DNA of 64,000 bases from Thermoleophilia bacterium. GTDB lineage: Bacteria; Actinomycetota; Thermoleophilia; Miltoncostaeales; Miltoncostaeaceae. Below, piece after piece: positions 32,427 through 40,652 of this stretch; position 1 is the stretch's first letter, and every line of letters begins with the position of its first letter. Below the pieces are notes generated by a model that did no database searches, had not been told where the DNA came from, and was given only the letters and a program-made list of their open reading frames with translations. The stretch covers positions 1-64,000 of the forward strand of contig JADGPG010000082.1 of assembly GCA_017882545.1 (NCBI GenBank), read 5' to 3'. A program made the position numbers and the translations under genes.

Positions 32427-33686
32427 GTGCGCCTGAATGCCGCCATGTTCCTGATGAGCTGTGCGGTGCTCGTGATCGCCCCGATGATCCCGTCGATCCA
32501 GCAGTCGCGCGGGTTTCCCGTCGCCAGTCTCGGGATCATCGCCGGAGTCACGCTCCTGGTCGGCGTCGCCGCGGAACTGTTCCTCGGGCCCCAAGCGGAC
32601 CGCGGCTACGAACGCCCGCTGCTGATCGGAAGCGTGGTCGTCGCGGCGGCCAGCCTGATCGGATCGGGTGCCGCGGACTCGGTCGTCCTGCTGACGATGT
32701 GGCGGGCCCTGGCGGGCGTCGCGTACGGCATGTTCGTGCCGGCCGCGTCGGCCATCGTGATCAGGAGCAACCCCCACGGGGTCGGCGAGCGCCTGGCGCG
32801 GCTGCAGGTGGCAGAGTACGCGGGGTTCGCCGCCGGTCCTTTTTTGGGCGCGTTGCTGCTCGCCCGGATCGGCAGCACCCGCGGGCTCGAGCTGGCGGGG
32901 ATCGTCTCGCTCGGGCTCATTCCCGTGGTCATGTCGGTCGCGGTCCCGCGTCGGGTGGCCGATTCCGGAGCATCCGCCGCGGAGGCGGTGGACCCCATGC
33001 CGGCGGCCGAGTCCATCGGCACCACCGCGGTGCCGCCACCACGTCCGTCCGGTCTGGCGTTCAGCTTGCTGCGCCACCGTGCGGTGTGGGTAGCGGTGAT
33101 CCTGTCGGTGGCCGTGACGGCGCCGGTCGGCACCTATGCGGCGATGTGGTCGCGATTCCTGGCCGATCGTGGCGCCACGGGGTTCGTGATCGCCGTCAGC
33201 CTCGGGCTGTTCACGCTCCCGTTCATCATTATCGCGCCCGTCGCCGGTCGCTTCGTCGACCGGGTCGGTCCGCTCCGTGGTGCGGTGTGGGGCACCGTCA
33301 TCGTGGCCTTCGTCGTGTTCGCCTACGGCCTGATCGGCTCGGTGGTCATCATCATCGCCGTCAGCCTGGTCGAGTCGGCCGGGCAGGCCCTGGCCGGACC
33401 GGGGACCGCCGCGGCGATGGCGCGGGCCGCGGGGCCCGAGCGGGCCGGTGCGGGGCAGGGGCTCTCACGTGGTTTCGGGTTCATGGCGGCGGGCCTTACG
33501 TCGTTCGCGGCCGGGCCCCTGTACGCCGACTGGGGTGCGCGCGCGCTCTTCGGCGCGACCGCCGCGATGATGATCGTGTTGGCCGTCATCGGATGGTTTG
33601 CCGCCCTTCGCTGGGCGCCGGAGTTCGACGATCCGCTCGATGTCGAGCCCGCGACCGGCGAGTACGTCACCTCGCTGACGGAGTGA
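32427..33686 (+). CDS. Major facilitator superfamily transporter
   Basis: 419 residues with about 12 hydrophobic helices in two six-helix halves, separated by a cytoplasmic loop rich in Ala, Glu and Pro (VADSGASAAEAVDPMPAAES). The motif A region is GPQADRGYERPLLIGS. The second half carries AGRFVDRVGPLRGAVWG at the equivalent place. Likely a drug/metabolite or sugar efflux-type MFS; substrate unknown. GTG start coincides with the predicted transcription start. Ends one base before the convergent DUF3054 gene. Confidence 0.9.
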   Translation: MRLNAAMFLMSCAVLVIAPMIPSIQQSRGFPVASLGIIAGVTLLVGVAAELFLGPQADRGYERPLLIGSVVVAAASLIGSGAADSVVLLTMWRALAGVAYGMFVPAASAIVIRSNPHGVGERLARLQVAEYAGFAAGPFLGALLLARIGSTRGLELAGIVSLGLIPVVMSVAVPRRVADSGASAAEAVDPMPAAESIGTTAVPPPRPSGLAFSLLRHRAVWVAVILSVAVTAPVGTYAAMWSRFLADRGATGFVIAVSLGLFTLPFIIIAPVAGRFVDRVGPLRGAVWGTVIVAFVVFAYGLIGSVVIIIAVSLVESAGQALAGPGTAAAMARAAGPERAGAGQGLSRGFGFMAAGLTSFAAGPLYADWGARALFGATAAMMIVLAVIGWFAALRWAPEFDDPLDVEPATGEYVTSLTE

Positions 33687-34082
33687 CTAAGCCCCGGCGG
33701 CCGGCCCGTCCGCGGCAGGTCCGACGGCACGCTGTCGTGTGACGAGCCGCCACGCCAGGCGCCATCCGAGCAGGCCGGCCGCCAGGAAGCCCGCCGTGAC
33801 GAGGATGAACGCGATCGGCGTCGCCCGTCCGAAGACGAGCCCCCGCAGCGCCAGGCCGAGGACGACGGTTGACGTCCACACGGTCAGTCCGGCACGCCAT
33901 CCGGTCGGGCGCGCGGAGCGCCAGATCACGGCCCAACCGGTGCCCAATCCGATCAGGAACGGCGCCGCGACCGCAGCGATCGCCCCTGCCGCCTCGCCCT
34001 CGGAATGGCTGCGGCGCCCAAGTGCCACGAAGCCGACGACGACAACGACATCCAGACACAGCGCGGTGAGCCGGCGGCGCAA
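33687..34082 (-). CDS. DUF3054 family membrane protein
   Basis: 131 residues, four hydrophobic segments. The beginning (CLDVVVVVGFVALGRRSHSE) and SARPTGWRAGLTVWTSTVVL are typical of this small actinobacterial membrane family of unknown function. I use TTG 34082, five bases after the stop of the upstream LLM gene; the longer frame to 34280 would run inside that gene and looks like antisense sequence. Probably cotranscribed with the LLM oxidoreductase. Confidence 0.85.
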   Translation of the reverse strand: MRRRLTALCLDVVVVVGFVALGRRSHSEGEAAGAIAAVAAPFLIGLGTGWAVIWRSARPTGWRAGLTVWTSTVVLGLALRGLVFGRATPIAFILVTAGFLAAGLLGWRLAWRLVTRQRAVGPAADGPAAGA

Positions 34083-34087
34083 CGGGG

Positions 34088-35230
34088 CTACCCGGCCGCT
34101 GCCGGCGGGATCGCGGAGGCGGCGGACCGCAGCCCCTGGGCGATGTCGAGGTTCCGTGCGCCGGCTCGGGGCGCGAGGGCAGGGTCGGCGGCCGGCGTCA
34201 TGTTGGTGAGGTTGAACACCTGGCATCCGGAACGCATGAACGGCACAAGACGCGCAACGACATCGTCCGGGGTTCCCCACGTGTAGTACGTCCGGAGTAC
34301 CTCGTCGGGAATCGCGCGTGCGGCGGCGAGCGCCACGTCCCGGGAGAGTTCGGTGGGCACGAAGTCCAACAGGCCCCAGCGCGAGGCGAGCGGGTGCTCG
34401 GCCCCGGCGGCCTCAAACAGGGACGATGGCGCGGTCAGCGCGACGAGGCGCAACGCCAGCGAATCGAGGGCCTGCTCGGCCACCTCGCGGTCTTCGTCGC
34501 AGACCACCCAGACGTAGAGCCCGGGCCGGACCGCGTCGGGTCGCCGTCCGGCCGCCATGCTTGAGGCCCGGATCGTGCCCAGCAGGTCACCGTACTCGCC
34601 GGCGTCGGTGAGGATCGGCATCCACCCGTCGGCCAGCCGTCCGACGGCCGCGAGCACCCGGGGGCGGTGCGCTGGGACCCAGATCTCCGGATGGCGCCCG
34701 TCATACGGGCCGAGACCGAGCACCGCCTGGTGCAGCTGGGTGAACTCGCCGGAAAAGTCGACGGGATCTGTCGTGGACCACAGCAGCCGGATGACCTCCA
34801 GCGCCTCGATCAGGCGGGAGGCCGTGCGGGTGTACGACAGCCCGTAGGGCACGATGTTCTCGGCCTCTCCGACGCCCAGCCCAAGCCGGACACGACCGTG
34901 GCTCATGTGATTCAGGGTGGCGAAGGTCTGCGCGATGATGGCCGGGTGCCGGCGGATCGCGTCGGTGACGCCGGTCCCGACGATCATCCGCTCGGTATGG
35001 GTGACGACAGCACCCATGAGCGGGACCGTGTCGAGAAACGTGTGCGGCGAGGGTTCGGTCGCGGCCTGCGGGAACAGGTCGGGCGTCCAGACGCTCGGCG
35101 GATACCAATGGAGGAAGTGATCGGCGAACCACATCGCCTCGAACCCGTTGTCTTCGAGTGCCTTCGCCGTCGGGACGAGTGCATCGACCGGAGGCCGGGT
35201 GAGGCCGGAGACGCCAACTTCAATCTGCAC
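34088..35230 (-). CDS. LLM-class flavin/F420-dependent oxidoreductase
   Basis: TIM-barrel oxidoreductase of the luciferase-like superfamily, 380 residues. Segments: AKALEDNGFEAMWFADHFLH, GTGVTDAIRRHPAIIAQTFA, HGRVRLGLGVGEAENIVPYG, LIEALEVIRLLW, and EIWVPAHRPRVLAAVGRLAD. The arrangement is that of the F420-using actinobacterial group (glucose-6-phosphate dehydrogenase and phthiodiolone ketoreductase relatives), but cofactor and substrate are inferred. GTG 35230 has AAGGA six bases upstream and is preferred to GTG 35269. Confidence 0.9.
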   Translation of the reverse strand: MQIEVGVSGLTRPPVDALVPTAKALEDNGFEAMWFADHFLHWYPPSVWTPDLFPQAATEPSPHTFLDTVPLMGAVVTHTERMIVGTGVTDAIRRHPAIIAQTFATLNHMSHGRVRLGLGVGEAENIVPYGLSYTRTASRLIEALEVIRLLWSTTDPVDFSGEFTQLHQAVLGLGPYDGRHPEIWVPAHRPRVLAAVGRLADGWMPILTDAGEYGDLLGTIRASSMAAGRRPDAVRPGLYVWVVCDEDREVAEQALDSLALRLVALTAPSSLFEAAGAEHPLASRWGLLDFVPTELSRDVALAAARAIPDEVLRTYYTWGTPDDVVARLVPFMRSGCQVFNLTNMTPAADPALAPRAGARNLDIAQGLRSAASAIPPAAAG

Positions 35231-35293
35231 GAAGGTTCCTTGGCGGATAGCGCTGCGGGCATCGGACACGGCGGACGGGTTGTCGCCACCGCA

Positions 35294-35299
35294 AGGCTA
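35294..35299 (-). promoter_or_regulatory. Candidate -10 box (TAGCCT) for the LLM gene
   Basis: Minus-strand TAGCCT in GCTAGCCTTGC; predicted start near 35287, leader about 57 bases. Confidence 0.4.
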
Positions 35300-35393
35300 G
35301 CGCCCCGACGGCACCGCGCGGTGCGGGTGCCACGGCATGATCAGCGGCGACCTGGAAAGATGAATGTCCCTGCACATGCGACCCGGAGCGGAG

Positions 35394-36365
35394 ATGTCCG
35401 ACAGCACCCCGGCCCCCTTTCCGAACGAGCACGCCGCCGACGGCAGTTTCCGGCGACAGCTGTCACGGTTCCGCGAGTGGGTCCGCGCGAACCCGACGTC
35501 CCCGTTTCCGGCCGAGGCCGGTCGCTATCACCTGTACGTGTCGTTGGCCTGCCCGTGGGCGCACCGGACCATCATCTATCGGCGCCTGAAGGGGCTTGAG
35601 GGTGCGATCTCGATGACGATCGTCGACCCGGAGCGCGATGAGCGCGGATGGGCCATCGTCGACGGACCGGGGAACACCCCCGACCCCGTCAACGGCTTCG
35701 GCTTTCTCAGCGAGGCGTACCTGGCCAGCGACCCGGCATTCTCCGGGCGGGTGACCGTGCCGGTGCTGTGGGACAAGGTCACGGGGGTGATCGTCAATAA
35801 TGAATCCTCCGAGATCATCCGGATGCTCGATCGCGAGTTCGCAGCCGTCTCCGATCCCGGGGCCCCGGTGTTCTGCCCGCCGGACCTCGAAGCGGAGATC
35901 GACGAGATCAACGCCAGCGTGTACGCGGCCGTCAACAACGGGGTCTATCGCGCGGGGTTCGCAACGACCCAGGCGGCGTACGAAGATGCCTTCCGGGACC
36001 TGTTTGCCGCACTTGATGCGCTGGATCGGCGCCTGGGCATCAGGCGATACCTGCTGGGCGACCGGATCACCGAGGCCGACTGGCGGCTGTTCACGACCCT
36101 TGTCCGGTTCGATCCGGTGTACGTCGGCCACTTCAAGTGCAACCTGCGGCGGATTGCCGACTATCCGAACCTGTCCGGGTACCTGCGCGAGCTGTATCAG
36201 TACCCCGGGGTTGCCGACACCGTGAGTTTCAACCACATCAAACGCCACTACTACCGGACCCATCCGACCATCAACCCGACGCGGATCGTCCCGGTCGGGC
36301 CCCACATGAACCTGGCGGCGCCCCACCACCGTGATGCCATCGGTGCCGAACCCCTCGCGCAGTGA
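35394..36365 (+). CDS. Glutathionyl-hydroquinone reductase-like protein (Xi-class GST)
   Basis: 323 residues, matching the ECM4/YqjG family that reduces S-conjugated hydroquinones. The catalytic Cys53-Pro-Trp lies in YVSLACPWAHRTIIYRRLKG. VTVPVLWDKVTGVIVNNESS is the thioredoxin-fold thiol-binding part, and the helical domain has LGDRITEADWRLFTTLVRFD. Actinobacteria generally use mycothiol rather than glutathione, so the physiological thiol is open. ATG 35394 is preceded by GGAG; ATG 35364 is an alternative. Confidence 0.9.
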   Translation: MSDSTPAPFPNEHAADGSFRRQLSRFREWVRANPTSPFPAEAGRYHLYVSLACPWAHRTIIYRRLKGLEGAISMTIVDPERDERGWAIVDGPGNTPDPVNGFGFLSEAYLASDPAFSGRVTVPVLWDKVTGVIVNNESSEIIRMLDREFAAVSDPGAPVFCPPDLEAEIDEINASVYAAVNNGVYRAGFATTQAAYEDAFRDLFAALDALDRRLGIRRYLLGDRITEADWRLFTTLVRFDPVYVGHFKCNLRRIADYPNLSGYLRELYQYPGVADTVSFNHIKRHYYRTHPTINPTRIVPVGPHMNLAAPHHRDAIGAEPLAQ

Positions 36366-36366
36366 T

Positions 36367-36798
36367 ATGACGACCGGGATCCATGCGTCGTCGATGACGA
36401 CCTGGCGCCTGGTCTACGACCATCAGTGCGACGTCTGCAGGGTGATTGCCGCGGCCGTCCTGGTCGCCGATCGGCGTGAGCGACTGGTCCCGCTCGCGCT
36501 CGGTGACTCCCGGACGGCGCTGGCGCTGGCGGCGCTGCCGCCGGTCATGTGGGACCGCTCGTGGCACCTGGTCGCCCCGGACGGCCGGGTGTTCTCGGCC
36601 GGAGCCGCCGTTCCCGTGCTGTGCCGGCTACTGCCCGGGTTCGGCGGGCTTGCCCGGCTTTGCGGTGCCGCCCCGGATGTGACTGAGCGGGTCTACGCGT
36701 GGCTCGTGCGCCACCGTACCGGGATCGGACGCATCCTCCCGAAGCCGCTGGTCGTCCGTGCCAGCATCGTCCTGGCGGAGCACGGCGAACGGATCTGA
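36367..36798 (+). CDS. Thiol-disulfide oxidoreductase DCC-family protein (DUF393)
   Basis: 143 residues. Contains the family's Tyr-Asp-x-x-Cys-x-x-Cys motif: Tyr17-Asp18-His-Gln-Cys21-Asp-Val-Cys24 (LVYDHQCDVCRVI). A thioredoxin-like fold is predicted for the family; the redox role is inferred from the CxxC. ATG 36367 comes one base after the stop of the GST-like gene, so the two redox genes are likely cotranscribed; ATG 36394 is an alternative. Its last 171 bases overlap a convergent gene. Confidence 0.82.
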   Translation: MTTGIHASSMTTWRLVYDHQCDVCRVIAAAVLVADRRERLVPLALGDSRTALALAALPPVMWDRSWHLVAPDGRVFSAGAAVPVLCRLLPGFGGLARLCGAAPDVTERVYAWLVRHRTGIGRILPKPLVVRASIVLAEHGERI

Positions 36799-37266
36799 GT
36801 CGTCGGGCATGTCCGGCTCGGGGACGCGCAGATGGCCGTGCCAGCTGCCGTCGTAGGACCCGGAGTCGTCCCGCCACGACCAGCGCACGGTGATGTCCGC
36901 GTCGAGGATTCCGACCGGCCAGTCAAACGCGATCCGGACCCGGTTCGCCTCGGGGTCGGCCCCGTAACCGAACAGGGTGACCGTCCCGGCGGGTGCACCG
37001 GCGTCGACCCGATCGGCCTTGACCCGCGCCGAGAACCGGTAGGCCGGCGCCGCGGCCGCATTCGCAAACGGCACGATGAGGACAAGGCCGCCATCGACGG
37101 AGGTGCCGAATTCCGGGGGTCCGATCACCGGGTGCGCGCCGAACATCGCGCGGCGACCCTGGCGGAGGACCTTGACGAGGGCGGCGAGCACGATTATCAG
37201 CACCAGCACGAGCGCGGCGACCGCGATGGTCTCGACGAGTCCCTGATGTGTGTCGAGCCAGTGCAT
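36628..37266 (-). CDS. Single-pass membrane protein with a large extracytoplasmic or cytoplasmic tail
   Basis: 212 residues from ATG 37266 (MHWLDTHQGLVETIAVAALV). One strong transmembrane segment at about 12-34, then a basic stop-transfer (RQGRRAMFG). A beta-rich domain follows (GLVLIVPFANAAAAPAYRFS; VTLFGYGADPEANRVRIAFD; GILDADITVRWSWRDDSGS). The last 57 or so codons lie antisense to the DCC gene and are low-complexity (Asp/Pro/Gly), so the true 3' end is the weakest part. Not recognised. Confidence 0.6.
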   Translation of the reverse strand: MHWLDTHQGLVETIAVAALVLVLIIVLAALVKVLRQGRRAMFGAHPVIGPPEFGTSVDGGLVLIVPFANAAAAPAYRFSARVKADRVDAGAPAGTVTLFGYGADPEANRVRIAFDWPVGILDADITVRWSWRDDSGSYDGSWHGHLRVPEPDMPDDSDPFAVLRQDDAGTDDQRLREDASDPGTVAHEPRVDPLSHIRGGTAKPGKPAEPGQ

Positions 37267-37333
37267 GGCCCACACGCTACCGGTCTGGGGCGACAGCAAC
37301 GGACCTCGGGTCGCCGGGGCACCGTTTGGCGGC

Positions 37334-37339
37334 TAAGCT
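37334..37339 (+). promoter_or_regulatory. Candidate -10 box (TAAGCT) for the 37370 gene
   Basis: Predicted start near 37346; the 24-base leader holds GAGGAG at 37357-37362, seven bases before ATG 37370. Confidence 0.45.
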
Positions 37340-37369
37340 CCGCGCACGCCGAGCCCGAGGAGCGGACCG

Positions 37370-37588
37370 ATGAGCGCAGGCGGATTCCCGCCGGACGACG
37401 GATGGTGTGTCGAGATCGTCGACCGTGACGGGACGACGGTCGTCGACCAGCAGGTCTTCAGCCTTGCCGAGGACGCACGCGACTTCGCCAAGCAGGACGT
37501 ATGGCGGAACAAGGACCACCTCGCGCGCATCTTCGAACGGGCGGCCGGCCGGACCGTCTTCACGACCGAGGTGGCGTTTCCCCGTTGA
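37370..37588 (+). CDS. Small hypothetical protein
   Basis: 72 residues, soluble, mixed alpha/beta pattern (WCVEIVDRDGTTVVDQQVFS; EDARDFAKQDVWRNKDHLAR; RTVFTTEVAFPR). It has both a strong ribosome binding site (GAGGAG) and a candidate promoter, which argues that it is real. No family recognised. Convergent with the GNAT gene, three bases apart. Confidence 0.68.
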   Translation: MSAGGFPPDDGWCVEIVDRDGTTVVDQQVFSLAEDARDFAKQDVWRNKDHLARIFERAAGRTVFTTEVAFPR

Positions 37589-37591
37589 CGG

Positions 37592-38029
37592 TCAGTCGCT
37601 CGTGCCGCCGCTCGTGCGGATGAACGCCGTCAGACCGAAGGCGGAGATCGGCGTCATCCCGAGGCGACGGTAGAAGCCGTCGACACCCCGCTCTGCGATC
37701 AGTACCTGATGGTGGAAGGTTGTCAGCGGATAGTGGGATTGAATCGCGGCGGTGAGCGCGCGGCCGATGCCCTGACGCTGGCGCTCCGGCGCGACGAGGA
37801 TGTCGGCGATGTACACCGCGAACGCCTGGTCGCTCAGCGCGCGGGCGAATCCGATGATCGTGCTATCGCGATCGACCGCCACCACCGAATACGAGGAGTG
37901 GCGCACCGCGGTTCGCAGGCGATCCGGGTCGTCGGCGTGACTCCAGTCGTGGGCGCGGTACAGACCGAGGATCGCTGTGAAATCCTGGTCGAGTTCGACC
38001 TCGCGGATGGTGACGGGTGCGGGCAGCAG
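37592..38029 (-). CDS. GNAT-family N-acetyltransferase
   Basis: Acetyl-CoA-dependent acyltransferase. The fold is recognisable from TIREVELDQDFTAILGLY to the acetyl-CoA loop VAPERQRQGIGRALTAAI (Q/RxxGxG/A) and the late GVDGFYRRLGMTPI. Substrate unknown. The start is uncertain: the frame is open to a standard start at 38158, but that adds 43 residues of antisense-leuS character and would cross the leuS promoter. CTG 38029 with GAGG four bases upstream gives 145 residues, a normal GNAT size, and is used here. Confidence 0.8.
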   Translation of the reverse strand: MLPAPVTIREVELDQDFTAILGLYRAHDWSHADDPDRLRTAVRHSSYSVVAVDRDSTIIGFARALSDQAFAVYIADILVAPERQRQGIGRALTAAIQSHYPLTTFHHQVLIAERGVDGFYRRLGMTPISAFGLTAFIRTSGGTSD

Positions 38030-38058
38030 GTGACCTCGGGGAACGAAGGGCGCGCCGA

Positions 38059-38064
38059 TATACT
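38059..38064 (+). promoter_or_regulatory. -10 box (TATACT) for leaderless leuS
   Basis: CGATATACTCGC; predicted start near 38071, three bases before ATG 38074. No Shine-Dalgarno site precedes the ATG. Confidence 0.6.
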
Positions 38065-38073
38065 CGCGCCCCG

Positions 38074-40605
38074 ATGACTGAACTACACGACGTCCTACCG
38101 GATCGATATCACGCCAGCGATGTCGAGGAGCGCTGGCAGCGGGCGTGGGCACAGACACGGGCGTTCACCGGCGCCACGATCTCCCGTGACGGCACGCCGG
38201 CAGAGCCGTCTCCGGGACCCAAGTCCTACGTGCTGGAGATGCTGCCGTATCCCTCCGGCGAGATCCACATGGGGCATGTCAAGAACTACACGATGGGCGA
38301 TGTGATCGCGCATCACCGCCGTCGCTGTGGCGCGGCGGTGTTCCACCCGATGGGGTACGACGCGTTCGGTCTGCCCGCCGAGAACGCGGCGATCCGCACC
38401 GGCGAACATCCGGCCGTGGTGACCGCGCGCAACATCGCCCGTATCCGCGAGCAGCTTCAGCGGCTCGGGTTCGCCATCGACTGGGACACCGAGATCTCCA
38501 CCGCAGATCCGGAGTACTACCGCTGGACCCAATGGATCTTTCTGCGCATGTTCGAGCGGGGGCTGGCCGAGCGGCGCGAGGCGGCCGTGAATTGGTGCCC
38601 CACCGACCAGACGGTGCTCGCAAACGAGCAGGTTGTGGACGGGCACTGCGAGCGGTGCGGTGCCGAGGTCGAGCTGCGCCAGTTGACCCAGTGGTTTCTG
38701 CGAATTACCGACTACGCCCAGGCGCTCCTCGACGACATGAAGCTCCTTGAGGACTGGCCCGAGCGGGTCCTCGCCATGCAGCGCAACTGGATCGGACGTT
38801 CCGACGGCGCGCGCGTCCGCTTCCGCACCGATGACGACGTCCATGAGATCCCGGTGTTCACCACGCGCCCGGATACGCTCTTCGGGGCCACGTTCTTCCT
38901 GGTGGCCCCCGAACATCCGCTGTTGGCGACGCTCGTCGAGGGTCGAGGGGAGGCCGCCGCCGTCATGAGCTACGCCCGGGCCGCCGCCCGTGCCTCGCTG
39001 GCCGACCGCAGCGCGACCGACAAGCCCAAGACCGGCGTGTTCACGGGGCGGTACGTGATCAACCCGATCAACGGCGACCGGATTCCCGTCTGGGTCGCCG
39101 ACTATGTCCTGATGGACTACGGCACCGGCGCGATCATGGCGGTGCCCGGGCACGACGAGCGCGATTTCGCCTTCGCCAAGCAGCACGATCTGCCGATCCG
39201 TCGGGTCGTGGCGGGACCTGACGCCGGCGCCGATACCCCCCTCGAGACCGCATTCGCCGAGACCGGGCGGCTCGTGAACTCGGGGTTCCTGGACGGCCTC
39301 GAGGTTGAGGAGGCCGCCGGGGCCGCCGCCGCCTGGCTCGCCGAGCGCGGCGCGGGCGAGGCGACCGTCGGGTATCGCCTGCGGGACTGGCTCATCTCGC
39401 GCCAGCGCTACTGGGGGGTGCCGATTCCGATCGTGCACTGCCCGGACTGCGGACCGGTCGCCGTTCCCGACGAGCAGCTTCCGGTGCTGCTGCCGGACGT
39501 CGAGGATTACTCGCCCAAGGGGCAGAGCCCGCTTGCGGCCAACCCGGAGTTCCTGGCCGCGGCATGCCCGTCGTGTGGCGGACCGGCCCGACGCGAGACG
39601 GACACGATGGACACGTTTGTCGATTCGTCCTGGTACTACCTGCGCTATACGGCACCACACCTGTCGAATGCGCCGTTTGAGCGCGCGCTTGCGGACTACT
39701 GGCTGCCGGTCGACCAGTACATCGGCGGTGTCGAGCACGCGGTGCTGCACCTGCTGTACGCCCGCTTCTTTACGAAAGTGCTCAACGACCTCGACCTGGT
39801 CGGCTTCCGGGAGCCGTTCGCGCGCCTGTTCACCCAGGGGATGATCTACCGCGACGGCGCGAAGATGTCCAAGAGCAAGGGCAACGTCGTCTCGCCGGAT
39901 GAGATCGTCGCCCGCTACGGTGCCGACACGCTGCGGCTGTACGTGTTGTTCATGGGCCCGGCGGCCGACGACATCGAATGGAGCGACCGCGGCGTCGTCG
40001 GCGCCCGCCGCTTCCTCGACCGACTCTGGGCACTCGCTCGGGCGGCGACTCCCGGTGGCCTGGTGGCGCGTCCGGTGGCCTCAACCCTCACGGGCTCGCC
40101 GGTCTCGCTTGGGCTGGTGCGCCGCGCCGAGGCGACGATCGCCAAGGTGTCCGCCGACATCGGCGAGCGGTTCTCGTTCCATACGGCGATCGCGGCCATC
40201 CAGGAACTCGTCAACGCGTGCACCCGGCACCAGGCGGACGGGGGCACCGGGGAGCCGGCTGGGCCCGTGGCCCTCCGGTATGCCGTCCAGGTGGCGGTGT
40301 CGGTGCTGTTTCCCTTCGCCCCCCACGTGACGTGCGAGCTCTGGAGCGCGCTCGGGGGTGAGCGCCTCTGGGAGGTCCGGTGGCCGGATGCCGAGGGGAC
40401 GTACCTCGTCAAAGACGAGGTGACCCTCGTCGTCCAGGTCAACGGGAAGGTGCGCGACCGCCTGCAGGCCCCGGCGGGGCTTGGGGACGCGGCGGTCCTC
40501 GATCTCGTGCGCGAGCGCGACAAGGTGCGCGGGGCCCTCGTGGGCAAGCGGGTTGTGCGCGAGATCGTCGTGCCCGACCGCCTCGTGAACTTCGTCGTCT
40601 CCTAA
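38074..40605 (+). CDS. leuS: Leucyl-tRNA synthetase
   Basis: Class I synthetase that charges tRNA-Leu; 843 residues, normal for bacteria. HMGH at 65-68 within LPYPSGEIHMGHVKNYT, KMSKS at 597-601 (GAKMSKSKGNVV). The editing domain lies between (VFTTRPDTLFGATFFLVAPE; YGTGAIMAVPGHDERDFAFA), and a zinc-type HCPDCGPVAVP insert precedes the catalytic second half. C-terminal anticodon and tRNA-contact domains follow. ATG 38074 is chosen because it sits at the predicted transcription start; an upstream start at 38017 lies before the promoter. Confidence 0.98.
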   Translation: MTELHDVLPDRYHASDVEERWQRAWAQTRAFTGATISRDGTPAEPSPGPKSYVLEMLPYPSGEIHMGHVKNYTMGDVIAHHRRRCGAAVFHPMGYDAFGLPAENAAIRTGEHPAVVTARNIARIREQLQRLGFAIDWDTEISTADPEYYRWTQWIFLRMFERGLAERREAAVNWCPTDQTVLANEQVVDGHCERCGAEVELRQLTQWFLRITDYAQALLDDMKLLEDWPERVLAMQRNWIGRSDGARVRFRTDDDVHEIPVFTTRPDTLFGATFFLVAPEHPLLATLVEGRGEAAAVMSYARAAARASLADRSATDKPKTGVFTGRYVINPINGDRIPVWVADYVLMDYGTGAIMAVPGHDERDFAFAKQHDLPIRRVVAGPDAGADTPLETAFAETGRLVNSGFLDGLEVEEAAGAAAAWLAERGAGEATVGYRLRDWLISRQRYWGVPIPIVHCPDCGPVAVPDEQLPVLLPDVEDYSPKGQSPLAANPEFLAAACPSCGGPARRETDTMDTFVDSSWYYLRYTAPHLSNAPFERALADYWLPVDQYIGGVEHAVLHLLYARFFTKVLNDLDLVGFREPFARLFTQGMIYRDGAKMSKSKGNVVSPDEIVARYGADTLRLYVLFMGPAADDIEWSDRGVVGARRFLDRLWALARAATPGGLVARPVASTLTGSPVSLGLVRRAEATIAKVSADIGERFSFHTAIAAIQELVNACTRHQADGGTGEPAGPVALRYAVQVAVSVLFPFAPHVTCELWSALGGERLWEVRWPDAEGTYLVKDEVTLVVQVNGKVRDRLQAPAGLGDAAVLDLVRERDKVRGALVGKRVVREIVVPDRLVNFVVS

Positions 40606-40639
40606 CTCGTCACGTGCCCGCCGCCGCCCGTGCGGCCGT

Positions 40640-40645
40640 TAGCAT
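40640..40645 (+). promoter_or_regulatory. -10 box (TAGCAT) for leaderless holA
   Basis: Predicted start near 40652, one base before ATG 40653. Confidence 0.5.
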
Positions 40646-40652
40646 GGCGGTG

